From assembly GCF_000819565.1 (NCBI RefSeq), contig NZ_CP004398.1, positions 1 through 7,053 of the forward strand: DNA of 7,053 nucleotides, in the 5' to 3' direction. This DNA is from Celeribacter indicus (GTDB taxonomy: Bacteria > Pseudomonadota > Alphaproteobacteria > Rhodobacterales > Rhodobacteraceae). Shown here in pieces: positions 1-5,968 of this stretch. Both the position numbers and the translations under genes were made by a program. The notes under the pieces are model-generated. The model was not told the origin of the DNA, searched no databases, and saw only the letters and a program-made list of their open reading frames with translations. Each line of letters starts with the position of its first letter. Position 1 is the first letter of the stretch.

Positions 1-570
1 ATGGATGAGCTAGGGGGAGAACGGGCAATGCTTCCGGCAAAGAAGCAGCGGGGACACTTCGTCCAAACCGACCGCGCAGCGCATGAAGCGTGGGGTCGGC
101 TGGCAGTTAAGTCGCCCGCTGCCGGGGCGTTGCTGCATGTCCTGGTGGCGAATGTCGGGGAACAGAACGCTATCGTCGCCTCGCACAAAGTGCTCGCAAA
201 ACTCATGGGTTCCTCGCCTGCAACAGTGAAGCGCGCCATCAAGATACTGGAATCCGGGAACTGGGTCGAAGTTGTCCAGATTGGCGCAAGTGGCACGGTA
301 AACGCCTATGTTCTGAATAGCCGCGTGGCGTGGACAGAAGGCCGTGACAAGCTCCGGTATTCGCGCCTGCAAGCCGAGGTTCTGGTCAGCGAGGATGAAC
401 AACCCGCTGGTGCTCTCGATGCGGCCAAGGAAGAGTTGCACCGCCTGCCCCGTGTCGGTGAGCTTCAGCTTCCAGCCGGTCAAGGTTTACCACCCGTTTC
501 TCAGCCATCCTTTCCCGGTCTAGAACCAAGCTTGCCCGCCTTTGGCCATCCTACTGAAGATAGCGAATAG
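1..570 (+). CDS. rep: pBBR1-type plasmid replication initiator protein Rep
   Basis: This protein of 189 residues should start plasmid replication by binding the origin directly upstream. Residues 18-110 match the pBBR1 Rep pattern as I recall it: a GHFVQT block, HEAW, LLHVLV, then a winged-helix-like section (VLAKLMGSSPATVKRAIKIL), then GTVNAYVLNSRVAW. The C-terminal tail is Pro-rich (QPSFPGLEPSLPAF), as in pBBR1 Rep, but ends about 30 residues sooner than that roughly 220-residue protein. Two starts are possible. ATG at 1 gives an N-terminus of pBBR1-like length, and its AGGGG Shine-Dalgarno would lie at 7043-7047 across the circular junction. ATG at 28 (residue 10) has a stronger GGGGGAG at 13-19. 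The gene is first in a plus-strand run with the HTH gene and the toxin. A promoter candidate lies among iterons at 6949-6977, suggesting autoregulation. The family call is by recalled similarity; the start remains open. Confidence 0.88.
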   Translation: MDELGGERAMLPAKKQRGHFVQTDRAAHEAWGRLAVKSPAAGALLHVLVANVGEQNAIVASHKVLAKLMGSSPATVKRAIKILESGNWVEVVQIGASGTVNAYVLNSRVAWTEGRDKLRYSRLQAEVLVSEDEQPAGALDAAKEELHRLPRVGELQLPAGQGLPPVSQPSFPGLEPSLPAFGHPTEDSE

Positions 571-581
571 GGGTATTCACC

Positions 582-977
582 GTGGCTAATGTTTCCATCC
601 GTGAGGCGGTAAAGATTTACCAAGTATCCCGCCCAACACTCACAAAAGCACTGAAAACCGGCAAAGTTTCTGGTGTTCAGGATGGGAAAGGCCAGTGGCA
701 AATTGATCCTGCAGAACTTGCCAGAGTTTACCAGCCACGGACGGAAAGCGCGAAAACAGGTGGACAAGATGAACCAGATAACTTTACCAACAAGAACACC
801 CACTTGCCCGGTGAAGTTAATACGCTGAAAGCACAGTTGGCAGAGGCCGAACAACGCGCCGCCGTGGCCGAGGCACTGGCGGAAGAGAGGGGGAAGCACA
901 TCGAGGACTTGCGCCGGATGCTGCCTGCCCCGCAAGAGGCACAACGCCCCGGCTGGCGCTGGCCGTGGAAAAGGTGA
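582..977 (+). CDS. Small HTH DNA-binding protein with C-terminal coiled coil
   Basis: This protein has 131 residues and starts at GTG 582, 11 bp after rep stops; a TAGGGG at 568-573 that overlaps the rep stop codon serves as a weak ribosome site. Residues 1-50 look like a MerR/excisionase-type helix-turn-helix (IREAVKIYQVSRPTLTKAL, then a wing ending QWQIDPAELARVY). Residues 51-77 are polar linker. Residues 78-114 form an Ala/Glu-rich heptad region, likely a coiled coil for dimerisation. The end, GWRWPWKR, is Trp-rich and basic. KfrA-like plasmid proteins and several plasmid regulators share this HTH-plus-coil layout. Its place between rep and a MazF-like toxin, with a 9-bp gap to the toxin, leaves two readings: copy-number or partition regulator, or the toxin's antitoxin. 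It does not look like a standard MazE. I cannot assign a named family. Confidence 0.8.
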   Translation: MANVSIREAVKIYQVSRPTLTKALKTGKVSGVQDGKGQWQIDPAELARVYQPRTESAKTGGQDEPDNFTNKNTHLPGEVNTLKAQLAEAEQRAAVAEALAEERGKHIEDLRRMLPAPQEAQRPGWRWPWKR

Positions 978-986
978 CGGAACAGA

Positions 987-1370
987 ATGGCAGAAGAAAC
1001 CCCACCGCCGCGCGTTGCGCCAACCGTCAAGAGTGCTCCGCGCATCCGTCAGGTGTATTGGTGCAAGCTACCCGACGACGCCCAGTTGCCCGAGTTCTGG
1101 AAAACACGGCCCGTGCTCATCATGTCGCTGAAAACGACCCTTCACGGCAAAGTCACAGTGCTGCCTTTCTCTACCAAGTCGCAGCCTGACAACCCACATG
1201 CTTACCCTATGCAGTCCCCGCTACAGGCGAAACAAGCGTGGGTGATCTGTGACCACCTGATGACGGTGGCCGTAAGCCGCCTAAGTCCACCTGGGCGAGT
1301 GATCCCGCGCATTTCCGAAGCCGATTTCGAGCACATTAAAGAGCGCGCGCTCAAGAATCTCCCATACTGA
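987..1370 (+). CDS. PemK/MazF-like toxin (putative endoribonuclease)
   Basis: This protein of 127 residues probably belongs to the PemK/MazF family, whose members cut mRNA in the cytoplasm and act as plasmid-stabilising toxins. The visible family features are an early beta strand (RIRQVYWCKLP, residues 19-29), the TRPVLIMS strand at 40-47 with Arg41 at the usual catalytic arginine place, GKVTVLPFSTKS at 54-65 with Ser62/Thr63 where MazF has its catalytic Thr, AWVICDHLMTVAVSRL, and a C-terminal helix EHIKERALKNL. Residues 1-18 are a Pro-rich extension. ATG 987 follows an AAGGTGA element at 971-977 that overlaps the stop codon of the HTH gene, so the two are likely co-translated. No MazE/AbrB-type antitoxin gene is seen on either side. 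If active, the toxin needs the HTH protein, an RNA or a host antitoxin to control it. Family call fairly sure; activity is inferred. Confidence 0.8.
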   Translation: MAEETPPPRVAPTVKSAPRIRQVYWCKLPDDAQLPEFWKTRPVLIMSLKTTLHGKVTVLPFSTKSQPDNPHAYPMQSPLQAKQAWVICDHLMTVAVSRLSPPGRVIPRISEADFEHIKERALKNLPY

Positions 1371-1375
1371 AAATC

Positions 1376-1495
1376 TTGACTCTGTGGCCACAGGATGCTA
1401 CCTAAGGAGCCAGATACGGCGCGGGCAACCGTGACCGCTTCCCTTAGGTGGGAAATAGATGCGAAGGGGTGGCTAGTCCGCCCCTTTCGTTTTTT
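1376..1495 (+). ncRNA. Candidate structured small RNA or long 3' leader with no ORF
   Basis: No gene fits here, yet the stretch is highly organised. TTGACT at 1376-1381 could be a -35 box. It is followed 17 bp later by a poor -10 (TACCTA, 1399-1404, with TG just upstream as in extended -10 promoters). The spacer holds the perfect 12-bp palindrome CTGTGGCCACAG (1382-1393), placed like an operator. ACCTAAGG (1400-1407) pairs with CCTTAGGT (1442-1449), with AGC/GCT extending the stem past a small bulge, and ACGG/CCGT can pair inside the loop. An intrinsic terminator follows. A transcript of about 90 nt is therefore possible. The plainer alternative is that this is only the structured 3' end of the rep-HTH-toxin message. 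It resembles no RNA family I can name. Confidence 0.35.
1464..1495 (+). terminator. Rho-independent terminator after the rep/toxin genes
   Basis: AAGGGG at 1464-1469 plus TGG pairs with CCG plus CCCCTT at 1481-1486. This gives a 9-bp stem with one G-U pair and the 5-nt loop CTAGT. A run of six T at 1490-1495 follows after TCG. It would end transcripts coming from rep or from the possible RNA at 1400 and insulate them from the chromate genes. Confidence 0.8.
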
Positions 1496-1705
1496 AGACC
1501 TTCTTCATGAAATATCTACCGTGTGAGTTCCGTCAGCAACTAGGTGCGCCGATAGCAAGGGCATCGAGCGTGAAGACCTCAAATATCGGAACGCTCGATG
1601 CCCTTGCGGGTTCAGTAAAGCAGCCGTTCATGCAGAGCGCGGCGAAATCTGACTCGAGCCCTTACTTCGGGATTTCTGCGATGCAGCCAACGGCGGCTCT
1701 TGGGT
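1496..1705. other. Non-coding spacer before the chromate cassette
   Basis: No gene is supported between the terminator and the chrB promoter. The only plus-strand frame (1507-1716) lacks a ribosome site and is largely explained by the inverted repeat inside it. The spacer holds the 17-bp inverted repeat at 1555-1607, a weaker pairing GAAATC/GATTTC near 1645-1677, and AAAGCAGCCGTTCAT at 1617-1631. The last resembles a sequence beyond the far end of the cassette (4244-4258). It looks like remnant DNA carried in with the chr genes. Confidence 0.55.
1555..1607. repeat. Perfect 17-bp inverted repeat with 19-nt loop
   Basis: GCAAGGGCATCGAGCGT at 1555-1571 is the exact reverse complement of 1591-1607. 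The loop (1572-1590) is AT-richer and ends CAAATATCGGA. No T run follows in either direction, so it is not a normal intrinsic terminator. It could be a recombination relic, a protein-binding site, or an extrusion-prone hairpin that marks the left edge of the imported chromate segment. Confidence 0.85.
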
Positions 1706-1734
1706 TTGACACTTGAAGCGATGGCATCTAGAAA
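1706..1734 (+). promoter_or_regulatory. Sigma70-like promoter for the chromate operon
   Basis: TTGACA at 1706-1711 is a perfect -35 box. A 17-bp spacer leads to TAGAAA at 1729-1734, which matches four of six -10 positions. Transcription would start near 1741, giving a leader of about 80 nt before chrB at 1823. The leader begins with a small hairpin, GGGGT (1744-1748) pairing ACCCC (1757-1761). In known chr operons ChrB represses its own promoter and chromate relieves this; whether that applies to this fusion is inference. Confidence 0.6.
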
Positions 1735-1822
1735 AGTAATTCAGGGGTCCGCAAGAACCCCGTGAGGCGCCAGCCCAATCTTGCATCCTTCCAGTTCTCG
1801 CTCTTTGCATGGAGGATGCTTT

Positions 1823-2641
1823 ATGGCGTCGTACAATGAAATCCCCGTATCTGCTCTGGCCCGTCTGATTGGGACTCCCTATTGTCCAACCCTTCTCGAT
1901 GTGCGCATCGATGAAGATTTCGACGATGATCCAAGACTCATTCCCGGAGCTTACCGCCACCCGTTCAATTCTGTCGTTGATCTGGCCGAAACGCTCAAAG
2001 ACCGGTCAGTGGTGGTCTATTGTCAAAAGGGCCTCAAGATTAGTCAGGGAGCTGCGGCCTTGCTGCGCGCTTCAGGAGTTAATGCAGAAGTCCTTGAAGG
2101 CGGGCAATTCGCATGGAGAGACGCGAAGCTCCCGTTGGTGATAACGGACAAACTGCCGCCGCTTGACGCGTTGGGTCGCACAGTGTGGGTGACGCGCCAT
2201 CGTCCAAAAATCGACCGGATTGCCTGTCCTTGGCTCATTCGTCGTTTTATCGACCCAAAGGCACAAATCCTGTTTGTTGCCGCCTCACAGGTGGGCAACG
2301 TGGCTGAGCGCTTCAATGCGACCCCATTCGACATCGAGGATGTGTTTTGGAGCCATCGCGGCGAAACCTGCACGTTCGATACCATGATCGAGGAGTTCGG
2401 CATCGGCCATGAGGCGCTTGAGAGATTGGCCGTGATCGTGCGCGGGGCCGACACCAACAGACATGATCTGGCACCGGAGGCTGCTGGCCTTCTGGCAGCA
2501 TCTTTGGGTCTGTCACGCATGTTCCGCGATGATCTGGAACAACTAGACGCGGGTATGCTGCTTTACGATGCCTTTTACCGATGGGCGCGTGACGCGACGA
2601 GCGAAGGGCATGACTGGCCTGCTGCTTCGACAAAGGCTTGA
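1823..2641 (+). CDS. chrB: Rhodanese-ChrB fusion chromate resistance protein
   Basis: This cytoplasmic protein of 272 residues joins two domains. Residues 1-107 are a single rhodanese: LLDVRIDEDF at 24-33, IPGAYRHPF at 40-48, VVYCQKGLKIS at 64-74 with Cys67 as the expected persulfide residue, and LEGGQFAWRDAKLPL at 91-105. Residues about 115-265 are the ChrB C-terminal domain: WVTRHRPKIDRIACPWLIRR at 122-141, FWSHRGETCTF, and later GADTNRHDLAPEAAG. ChrB proteins sense chromate and repress chr operons; here the usual N-terminal region is replaced by rhodanese, a domain otherwise supplied by separate ChrE proteins. Its role could therefore be sensing, thiol-dependent chromate handling, or both. 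ATG 1823 is chosen because GGAGG at 1811-1815 precedes it at good spacing; an in-frame ATG at 1781 has no such site. The gene ends 3 bp before chrA. Domain calls are strong; the DNA-binding role is uncertain. Confidence 0.92.
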   Translation: MASYNEIPVSALARLIGTPYCPTLLDVRIDEDFDDDPRLIPGAYRHPFNSVVDLAETLKDRSVVVYCQKGLKISQGAAALLRASGVNAEVLEGGQFAWRDAKLPLVITDKLPPLDALGRTVWVTRHRPKIDRIACPWLIRRFIDPKAQILFVAASQVGNVAERFNATPFDIEDVFWSHRGETCTFDTMIEEFGIGHEALERLAVIVRGADTNRHDLAPEAAGLLAASLGLSRMFRDDLEQLDAGMLLYDAFYRWARDATSEGHDWPAASTKA

Positions 2642-2644
2642 GTC

Positions 2645-3937
2645 ATGAGCAGTATGAATGATGTCCAGACGGACCTGGCTCCGTCTCTCTCCGACGCGAC
2701 CCGCGTGTGGTGGAAAATCGGAATCTTGTCCTTCGGCGGTCCTGCCGCCCAGATCGCACTGATGCATAAGGAGGTCGTCGAAGACCGTAGCTGGCTCTCC
2801 GAGCAGCAATTCCTGAATGCGTTGAGCCTTTGCATGCTGCTGCCCGGTCCGGAGGCGATGCAACTGGCCACATATGCCGGGTGGCGGCTTCACGGCACAA
2901 TTGGCGGCCTTATCGCCGGGTTGCTCTTTGTCGTTCCCGGCGCGGCCGTGATCATGGCGCTTGCTGCGATCTACAGCATCTATGGCAATGTGCCACTGGT
3001 CGAGGCGCTGTTTTACGGCATCAAAGCCGCCGTCCTGGTGATCGTCGTCGAGGCATTGTTGCGGGTCGCCAAGAAAGCGCTGTCGCAGAAAGTGCATTGG
3101 GTGATCGCCGCTCTGGCGTTTGTCGGGATATTCTTCCTATCGATCCCCTATCCGTTGATCGTTCTCATGGCGGGCCTGTTCGGCTGGTTCATGGGAACCG
3201 CAGACATGGATCGGCAAACCGTGGACATGGCGCATGTCTCGGTAGGCAAGACGGGCCTGACAATTGCTACCTGGATGGCGATCTGGCTTCTGCCATTGCT
3301 GGCCCTCGGTTGGCTGGGCGCGCCGGACCTTCTTGTCGAGGTAGGCAGGTTTTTTTCCACACTCGCCGTCGTGACCTTCGGCGGGGCATATGCGGTTCTC
3401 GCCTATATGGCGCAGGATGTCGTTGTTCAGTTCGGCTGGCTGACGGCAGGCGAAATGGTCGACGCGCTCGGACTGGCGGAGACCACGCCAGGCCCGCTCA
3501 TCCTCGTAACGCAGTTCGTCGGCTTCCTCGCCGGGTTCAAGGAAGGCGGACTTCTGCTTGGCCTCAGCGCCGCCGTGGTGGCGCTTTGGGTGACGTTCGC
3601 GCCCTGTTTCCTATGGATATTTGCCGGTGCGCCCTACATCGAATGGATTTCGAACCAACCGAGGCTGAAAGGCGCGCTCAAGGCGATCACTGCGGCGGTC
3701 GTCGGTGTCATCCTCAATCTTTCGCTCTGGTTTGCGCTGCACGTGTTGTTCACCAATGTGAGCCGCGAGACCCTGGGCCCTGTGACCTTGTGGCGACCGG
3801 ACCTCGCCACAATCGAATGGCTCGCCGTAGCGCTGTTTCTGCTCAGCTGCTTTCTAGCGTTCCGGCTGCACTGGGGGATTATCAGGATTTTGCTCGTTGC
3901 CGCGTTACTGGGGGCCGCTCTGAGACTTTTTCTGTGA
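2645..3937 (+). CDS. chrA: ChrA chromate transporter, full-length two-domain form
   Basis: This inner-membrane protein of 430 residues belongs to the CHR family, which lowers cell chromate by export. It has the two homologous halves of long-chain ChrA. In the first, ILSFGGPAAQIALMHKEVV (27-45) and MLLPGPEAMQLATYAGW (64-80) are the family signatures. In the second, VVTFGGAYAVLAYM (242-255) and AETTPGPLILVTQFVGFLAG (278-297) repeat them. Around ten hydrophobic segments are visible, including 86-109, 118-139, 152-184, 205-224 and several beyond 295. The start ATG 2645 has AAAGG at 2632-2636; a second ATG at 2654 is less well placed. The gap to chrB is 3 bp, so the genes share an operon. No lesion or frameshift is seen. 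The specific substrate, chromate, is inferred from family and from the ChrB neighbour. Confidence 0.95.
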   Translation: MSSMNDVQTDLAPSLSDATRVWWKIGILSFGGPAAQIALMHKEVVEDRSWLSEQQFLNALSLCMLLPGPEAMQLATYAGWRLHGTIGGLIAGLLFVVPGAAVIMALAAIYSIYGNVPLVEALFYGIKAAVLVIVVEALLRVAKKALSQKVHWVIAALAFVGIFFLSIPYPLIVLMAGLFGWFMGTADMDRQTVDMAHVSVGKTGLTIATWMAIWLLPLLALGWLGAPDLLVEVGRFFSTLAVVTFGGAYAVLAYMAQDVVVQFGWLTAGEMVDALGLAETTPGPLILVTQFVGFLAGFKEGGLLLGLSAAVVALWVTFAPCFLWIFAGAPYIEWISNQPRLKGALKAITAAVVGVILNLSLWFALHVLFTNVSRETLGPVTLWRPDLATIEWLAVALFLLSCFLAFRLHWGIIRILLVAALLGAALRLFL

Positions 3938-3986
3938 GCCCCCCACCTTTTCCCACCAGATTTTCGACCTACTGAAAGGACATGAG

Positions 3987-4271
3987 ATGACAGACACTCC
4001 CAAGCCCGCGCACGGACCGACCCAAGAGCACTTTGTGAGGGGACTTCCGTTCAAGGCGCACAAGATTGAGGGCTTCACGCCTGAACTCCTGGAGCACTAC
4101 TACGAGGACACCTATGGTGGGTCCATCCGAACGTTGAATGAGGTCGAGACCAAGATCGCGGCCTCCCGGCGGGCGGGATCGCCGACAGCCGATCTTGGAT
4201 CATTGATTGCGAAGCAAGCAAACCCTCCGATGGGGCCTAAGGCAAAGCGGACGTGCATTAACAGTTGGTGA
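3987..4271 (+). pseudogene. chrC: 5' remnant of a superoxide-dismutase-like chrC gene
   Basis: The frame gives 94 residues. Residues 20-55 (LPFKAHKIEGFTPELLEHYY, then EDTYGGSIRTLNEVE) match the N-terminal helical hairpin of Fe/Mn superoxide dismutases, closest to the ChrC type found after chrA in chr operons. His37 lies in the helix that normally carries the first metal ligand, one place off my recalled alignment. Intact proteins have about 200 residues; the C-terminal domain, with the other metal ligands, is absent. The match fades near residue 75 (about 4210-4225), and the last 20 or so residues, ending KRTCINSW, look like chance translation of joined DNA. The start is sound: GAAAGGA at 3974-3980 sits 6 bp before ATG 3987. 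The product is unlikely to be an active enzyme. The break coincides with the change from cargo to mobilization genes. Confidence 0.7.
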
Positions 4272-4321
4272 AAGGCAGCAAAGTCCGCACAGCGGTTGTT
4301 CGCGAGCAGCGCAGCGAAGGT

Positions 4322-5554
4322 CTACAACCCGTAATCATGCCCTCGGTCGCGGCGGGCATGAACTTCGCGCTCCTGCTCTTGTTCCAGCTCCTTGGTGCGC
4401 TGCCGCTCCTGCTCCTGCGCGGTGTGCTGTTCCTCGGCCTCGCGGCCCTCGCGCAACGCGGAAACGCGATCTCCGAACGCCTCCCGGTCGATCCCGGTTG
4501 CCGCGGCCCGCAACCGCGCCGCCAGATCGTCCGGAACCTCCCGCTCTGAGGCATCGGCTTCATGCTGCTCCCGACCCTCTTTCCGACCTTCCCACGCTTC
4601 GCGCAGCCGCGTGGCAAGGTCGGGTTCCTGCTCCCGGCCCTCACGCCCTCCGGCAAGCGCCAGCTCGGATTGCTCCGGCCCGAGACGGTCCAACACGCGA
4701 TCCGCCGCCCGGTCGAGCCAGTCGCGGACATGACCGGCCAGCTCGCGGGCGACCTCCATCACCTCAGCCGCGCGGGCCTTGGCCTCGTGCCAGGCCCCGA
4801 CCCGCCCGACCTCGATGCCGCGTTCTTTCATCTGCCACGCGCCGGGGGAAAGCTGGGGCAACGGCGGTCGGTCCAGCTCAATAGCGCGCACCGTCTGCAC
4901 CAGCTCCGCGCCCTCGTCGCCGCGCTCCCGCGCCGCCGATGCCAGCTCAAGCGCCTCGTCCCGCTGGGCCTCCAAGGTCCGGTGATCCACGCGATCCTCG
5001 ATGCCGGCGCGCTTAAGGGCGATGTTGCTGTCCCGCGCCCAGGCTTCGCGCCAGCCTTCCAGAACCTCGACCTTGTTCCAGTCGCGGTTTTTGGTGGTGA
5101 AGCCCTCGGGGCCAATCTCGCGGGTGGTCAGCAGAATGTGGGCATGGTGATTGCGATCATCGCCATCGCGCCCTGGCGCGTGCAGGGCGATATCCGCGAT
5201 CATGCCACGGTCCACGAACTGTTCCTGGGCGAAGTCCCGGACCAGCTCGACACGCTGCGCATGGGTCAGCTCGGCAGGCAGGGCCACGCGCACCTCGCGG
5301 GCGACCTGGCTGTTCTTCCGGGTCTCGGCTTCCTCGACGCGGTTCCACAACTCGGATCGGTCGCGGCCCCAATCCGGTGCATGATCCGGGGCGAGGATTT
5401 CGGTGTGATCGACACCGCCCCGCGCGGCGTAATCGAAGGTCAGCCCGGTGCGGCGGTCTTCGATACGCTCCGCCACACGATAGGCAATAGCCGCTGTGGC
5501 GCTGCGGCCCTGACTGCGGGAAATCATCGAAGCTCTGAGATGATAGATTGCCAT
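4322..5554 (-). CDS. mobA: MobA/MobL-type relaxase (MOBQ family)
   Basis: This protein of 410 residues should nick oriT and lead one strand into a recipient using another plasmid's conjugation machinery. The N-terminus MAIYHLRASMISRSQGRSAT is classic for RSF1010 MobA and related relaxases, with Tyr25 in AIAYR as the expected nucleophile. The metal-binding histidine motif is present: His125 in ADIALHA, and His137 and His139 in NHHAHILLTTRE. Residues after about 165 are charged and helical (many Glu, Arg, Ala), ending in an EQEQ-rich coil, with no primase domain like that of RSF1010 MobA. The start at 5554 is preferred over an upstream in-frame ATG at 5611 because homology begins there and 5611 lies inside oriT. 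Its upstream ribosome site is weak. It is divergent from mobC and converges on the chr cassette with a 50-bp gap. Confidence 0.92.
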   Translation of the reverse strand: MAIYHLRASMISRSQGRSATAAIAYRVAERIEDRRTGLTFDYAARGGVDHTEILAPDHAPDWGRDRSELWNRVEEAETRKNSQVAREVRVALPAELTHAQRVELVRDFAQEQFVDRGMIADIALHAPGRDGDDRNHHAHILLTTREIGPEGFTTKNRDWNKVEVLEGWREAWARDSNIALKRAGIEDRVDHRTLEAQRDEALELASAARERGDEGAELVQTVRAIELDRPPLPQLSPGAWQMKERGIEVGRVGAWHEAKARAAEVMEVARELAGHVRDWLDRAADRVLDRLGPEQSELALAGGREGREQEPDLATRLREAWEGRKEGREQHEADASEREVPDDLAARLRAAATGIDREAFGDRVSALREGREAEEQHTAQEQERQRTKELEQEQEREVHARRDRGHDYGL

Positions 5555-5582
5555 TCTGTGCCGCACTTTGCTTAGGGGTCGA

Positions 5583-5645
5583 GGGGAAACGCTAGTCTCC
5601 CCCGCCCACACAAACGCGCAGCGTTTGTATAAGTGGGCACTTCGT
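5583..5645 (+). other. oriT: IncQ-like origin of transfer (oriT)
   Basis: Between the divergent mobA and mobC genes, ACAAACGC (5610-5617) and GCGTTTGT (5621-5628) form an 8-bp hairpin with loop GCA. It is followed two bases later by TAAGTGGGCAC (5630-5640). RSF1010/R1162 oriT has the same layout: an inverted repeat and then TAAGTGCGCCCT, nicked between G and C. By analogy the nick falls between 5637 and 5638. A weaker stem GGGGA/TCCCC (5583-5587, 5598-5602) and a second AAACGC copy (5587-5592) lie just before. Position, hairpin and nic-like core agree, and the relaxase is of the matching family. Confidence 0.75.
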
Positions 5646-5707
5646 GTCTTGCACCTTGCCTCAACCTTTGCCAGAAATCAACAGATGTCAGGAACGCGGA
5701 GGTCAGA

Positions 5708-5968
5708 ATGGCGCGGAGTATTGATCAACAGATTGCAGCGACGCAGGCCAAGTTGGCTCGTCTGAAAGAACGCCAGAAGGCCAGCGAAACTCGCCGCAAG
5801 ATCATCGTCGGATCAGTGGCAATATCCAACGCGCTGAAAGACCCGGAAAAGGCCCGCGCCCTCGCCGCCCTCCTGCGTCGGGCCGTCACCCGCGAAGTCG
5901 ATCAGAAAGAGCTGGTCGGATTGCTGGAAGAACTGGATGGCGTCGCTGCGAAGGCGGAACGTCCATGA
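5708..5968 (+). CDS. mobC: MobC-like mobilization accessory protein
   Basis: This protein of 86 residues probably helps MobA open the DNA at oriT as part of the relaxosome. Residues 1-34 are a charged coil (DQQIAATQAKLARLKERQKA) and residues 31-39 read ETRRKIIVG, very close to ETRRKVLVG in RSF1010 MobC as I recall it. The remainder is two short helices (ARALAALLRRAV, QKELVGLLEELDG). Size is close to the roughly 94 residues of RSF1010 MobC. ATG 5708 is preceded by GGAGG at 5698-5702; a longer frame from GTG 5633 would begin inside the nic region and is not supported. The gene lies divergent from mobA across oriT, as in IncQ plasmids, and its last codon overlaps the next gene (ATGA at 5965-5968). 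Confidence 0.8.
   Translation: MARSIDQQIAATQAKLARLKERQKASETRRKIIVGSVAISNALKDPEKARALAALLRRAVTREVDQKELVGLLEELDGVAAKAERP

Noticed and set aside
1555..1607. Integron attC-like site
   Set aside because: The hairpin lacks the paired RYYYAAC and GTTRRRY core boxes and the extrahelical bases typical of attC.
1507..1716. 69-residue frame before chrB
   Set aside because: No ribosome site, spans the inverted repeat and runs into the chr promoter.
2830..3975. 381-residue plus-strand frame overlapping chrA
   Set aside because: It is Arg/Gly-rich out-of-frame translation of chrA, which has the CHR signatures in its own frame.
4231..4300. Tn3-type terminal inverted repeat near GGGGCCTAAG
   Set aside because: It does not match the usual 38-bp ends, no partner lies left of chrB, and no transposase or resolvase is present.
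4207..4884. Long plus-strand frame opposite the relaxase end
   Set aside because: It is Arg/Pro/Ala-rich, has no ribosome site and mirrors the GC-rich third positions of mobA on the other strand; mobA has clear motifs.
4562..5575. 337-residue plus-strand frame antisense to mobA
   Set aside because: It is a shadow of the relaxase. Its product resembles no family I know, and mobA carries Tyr25 and the His motif on the minus strand.
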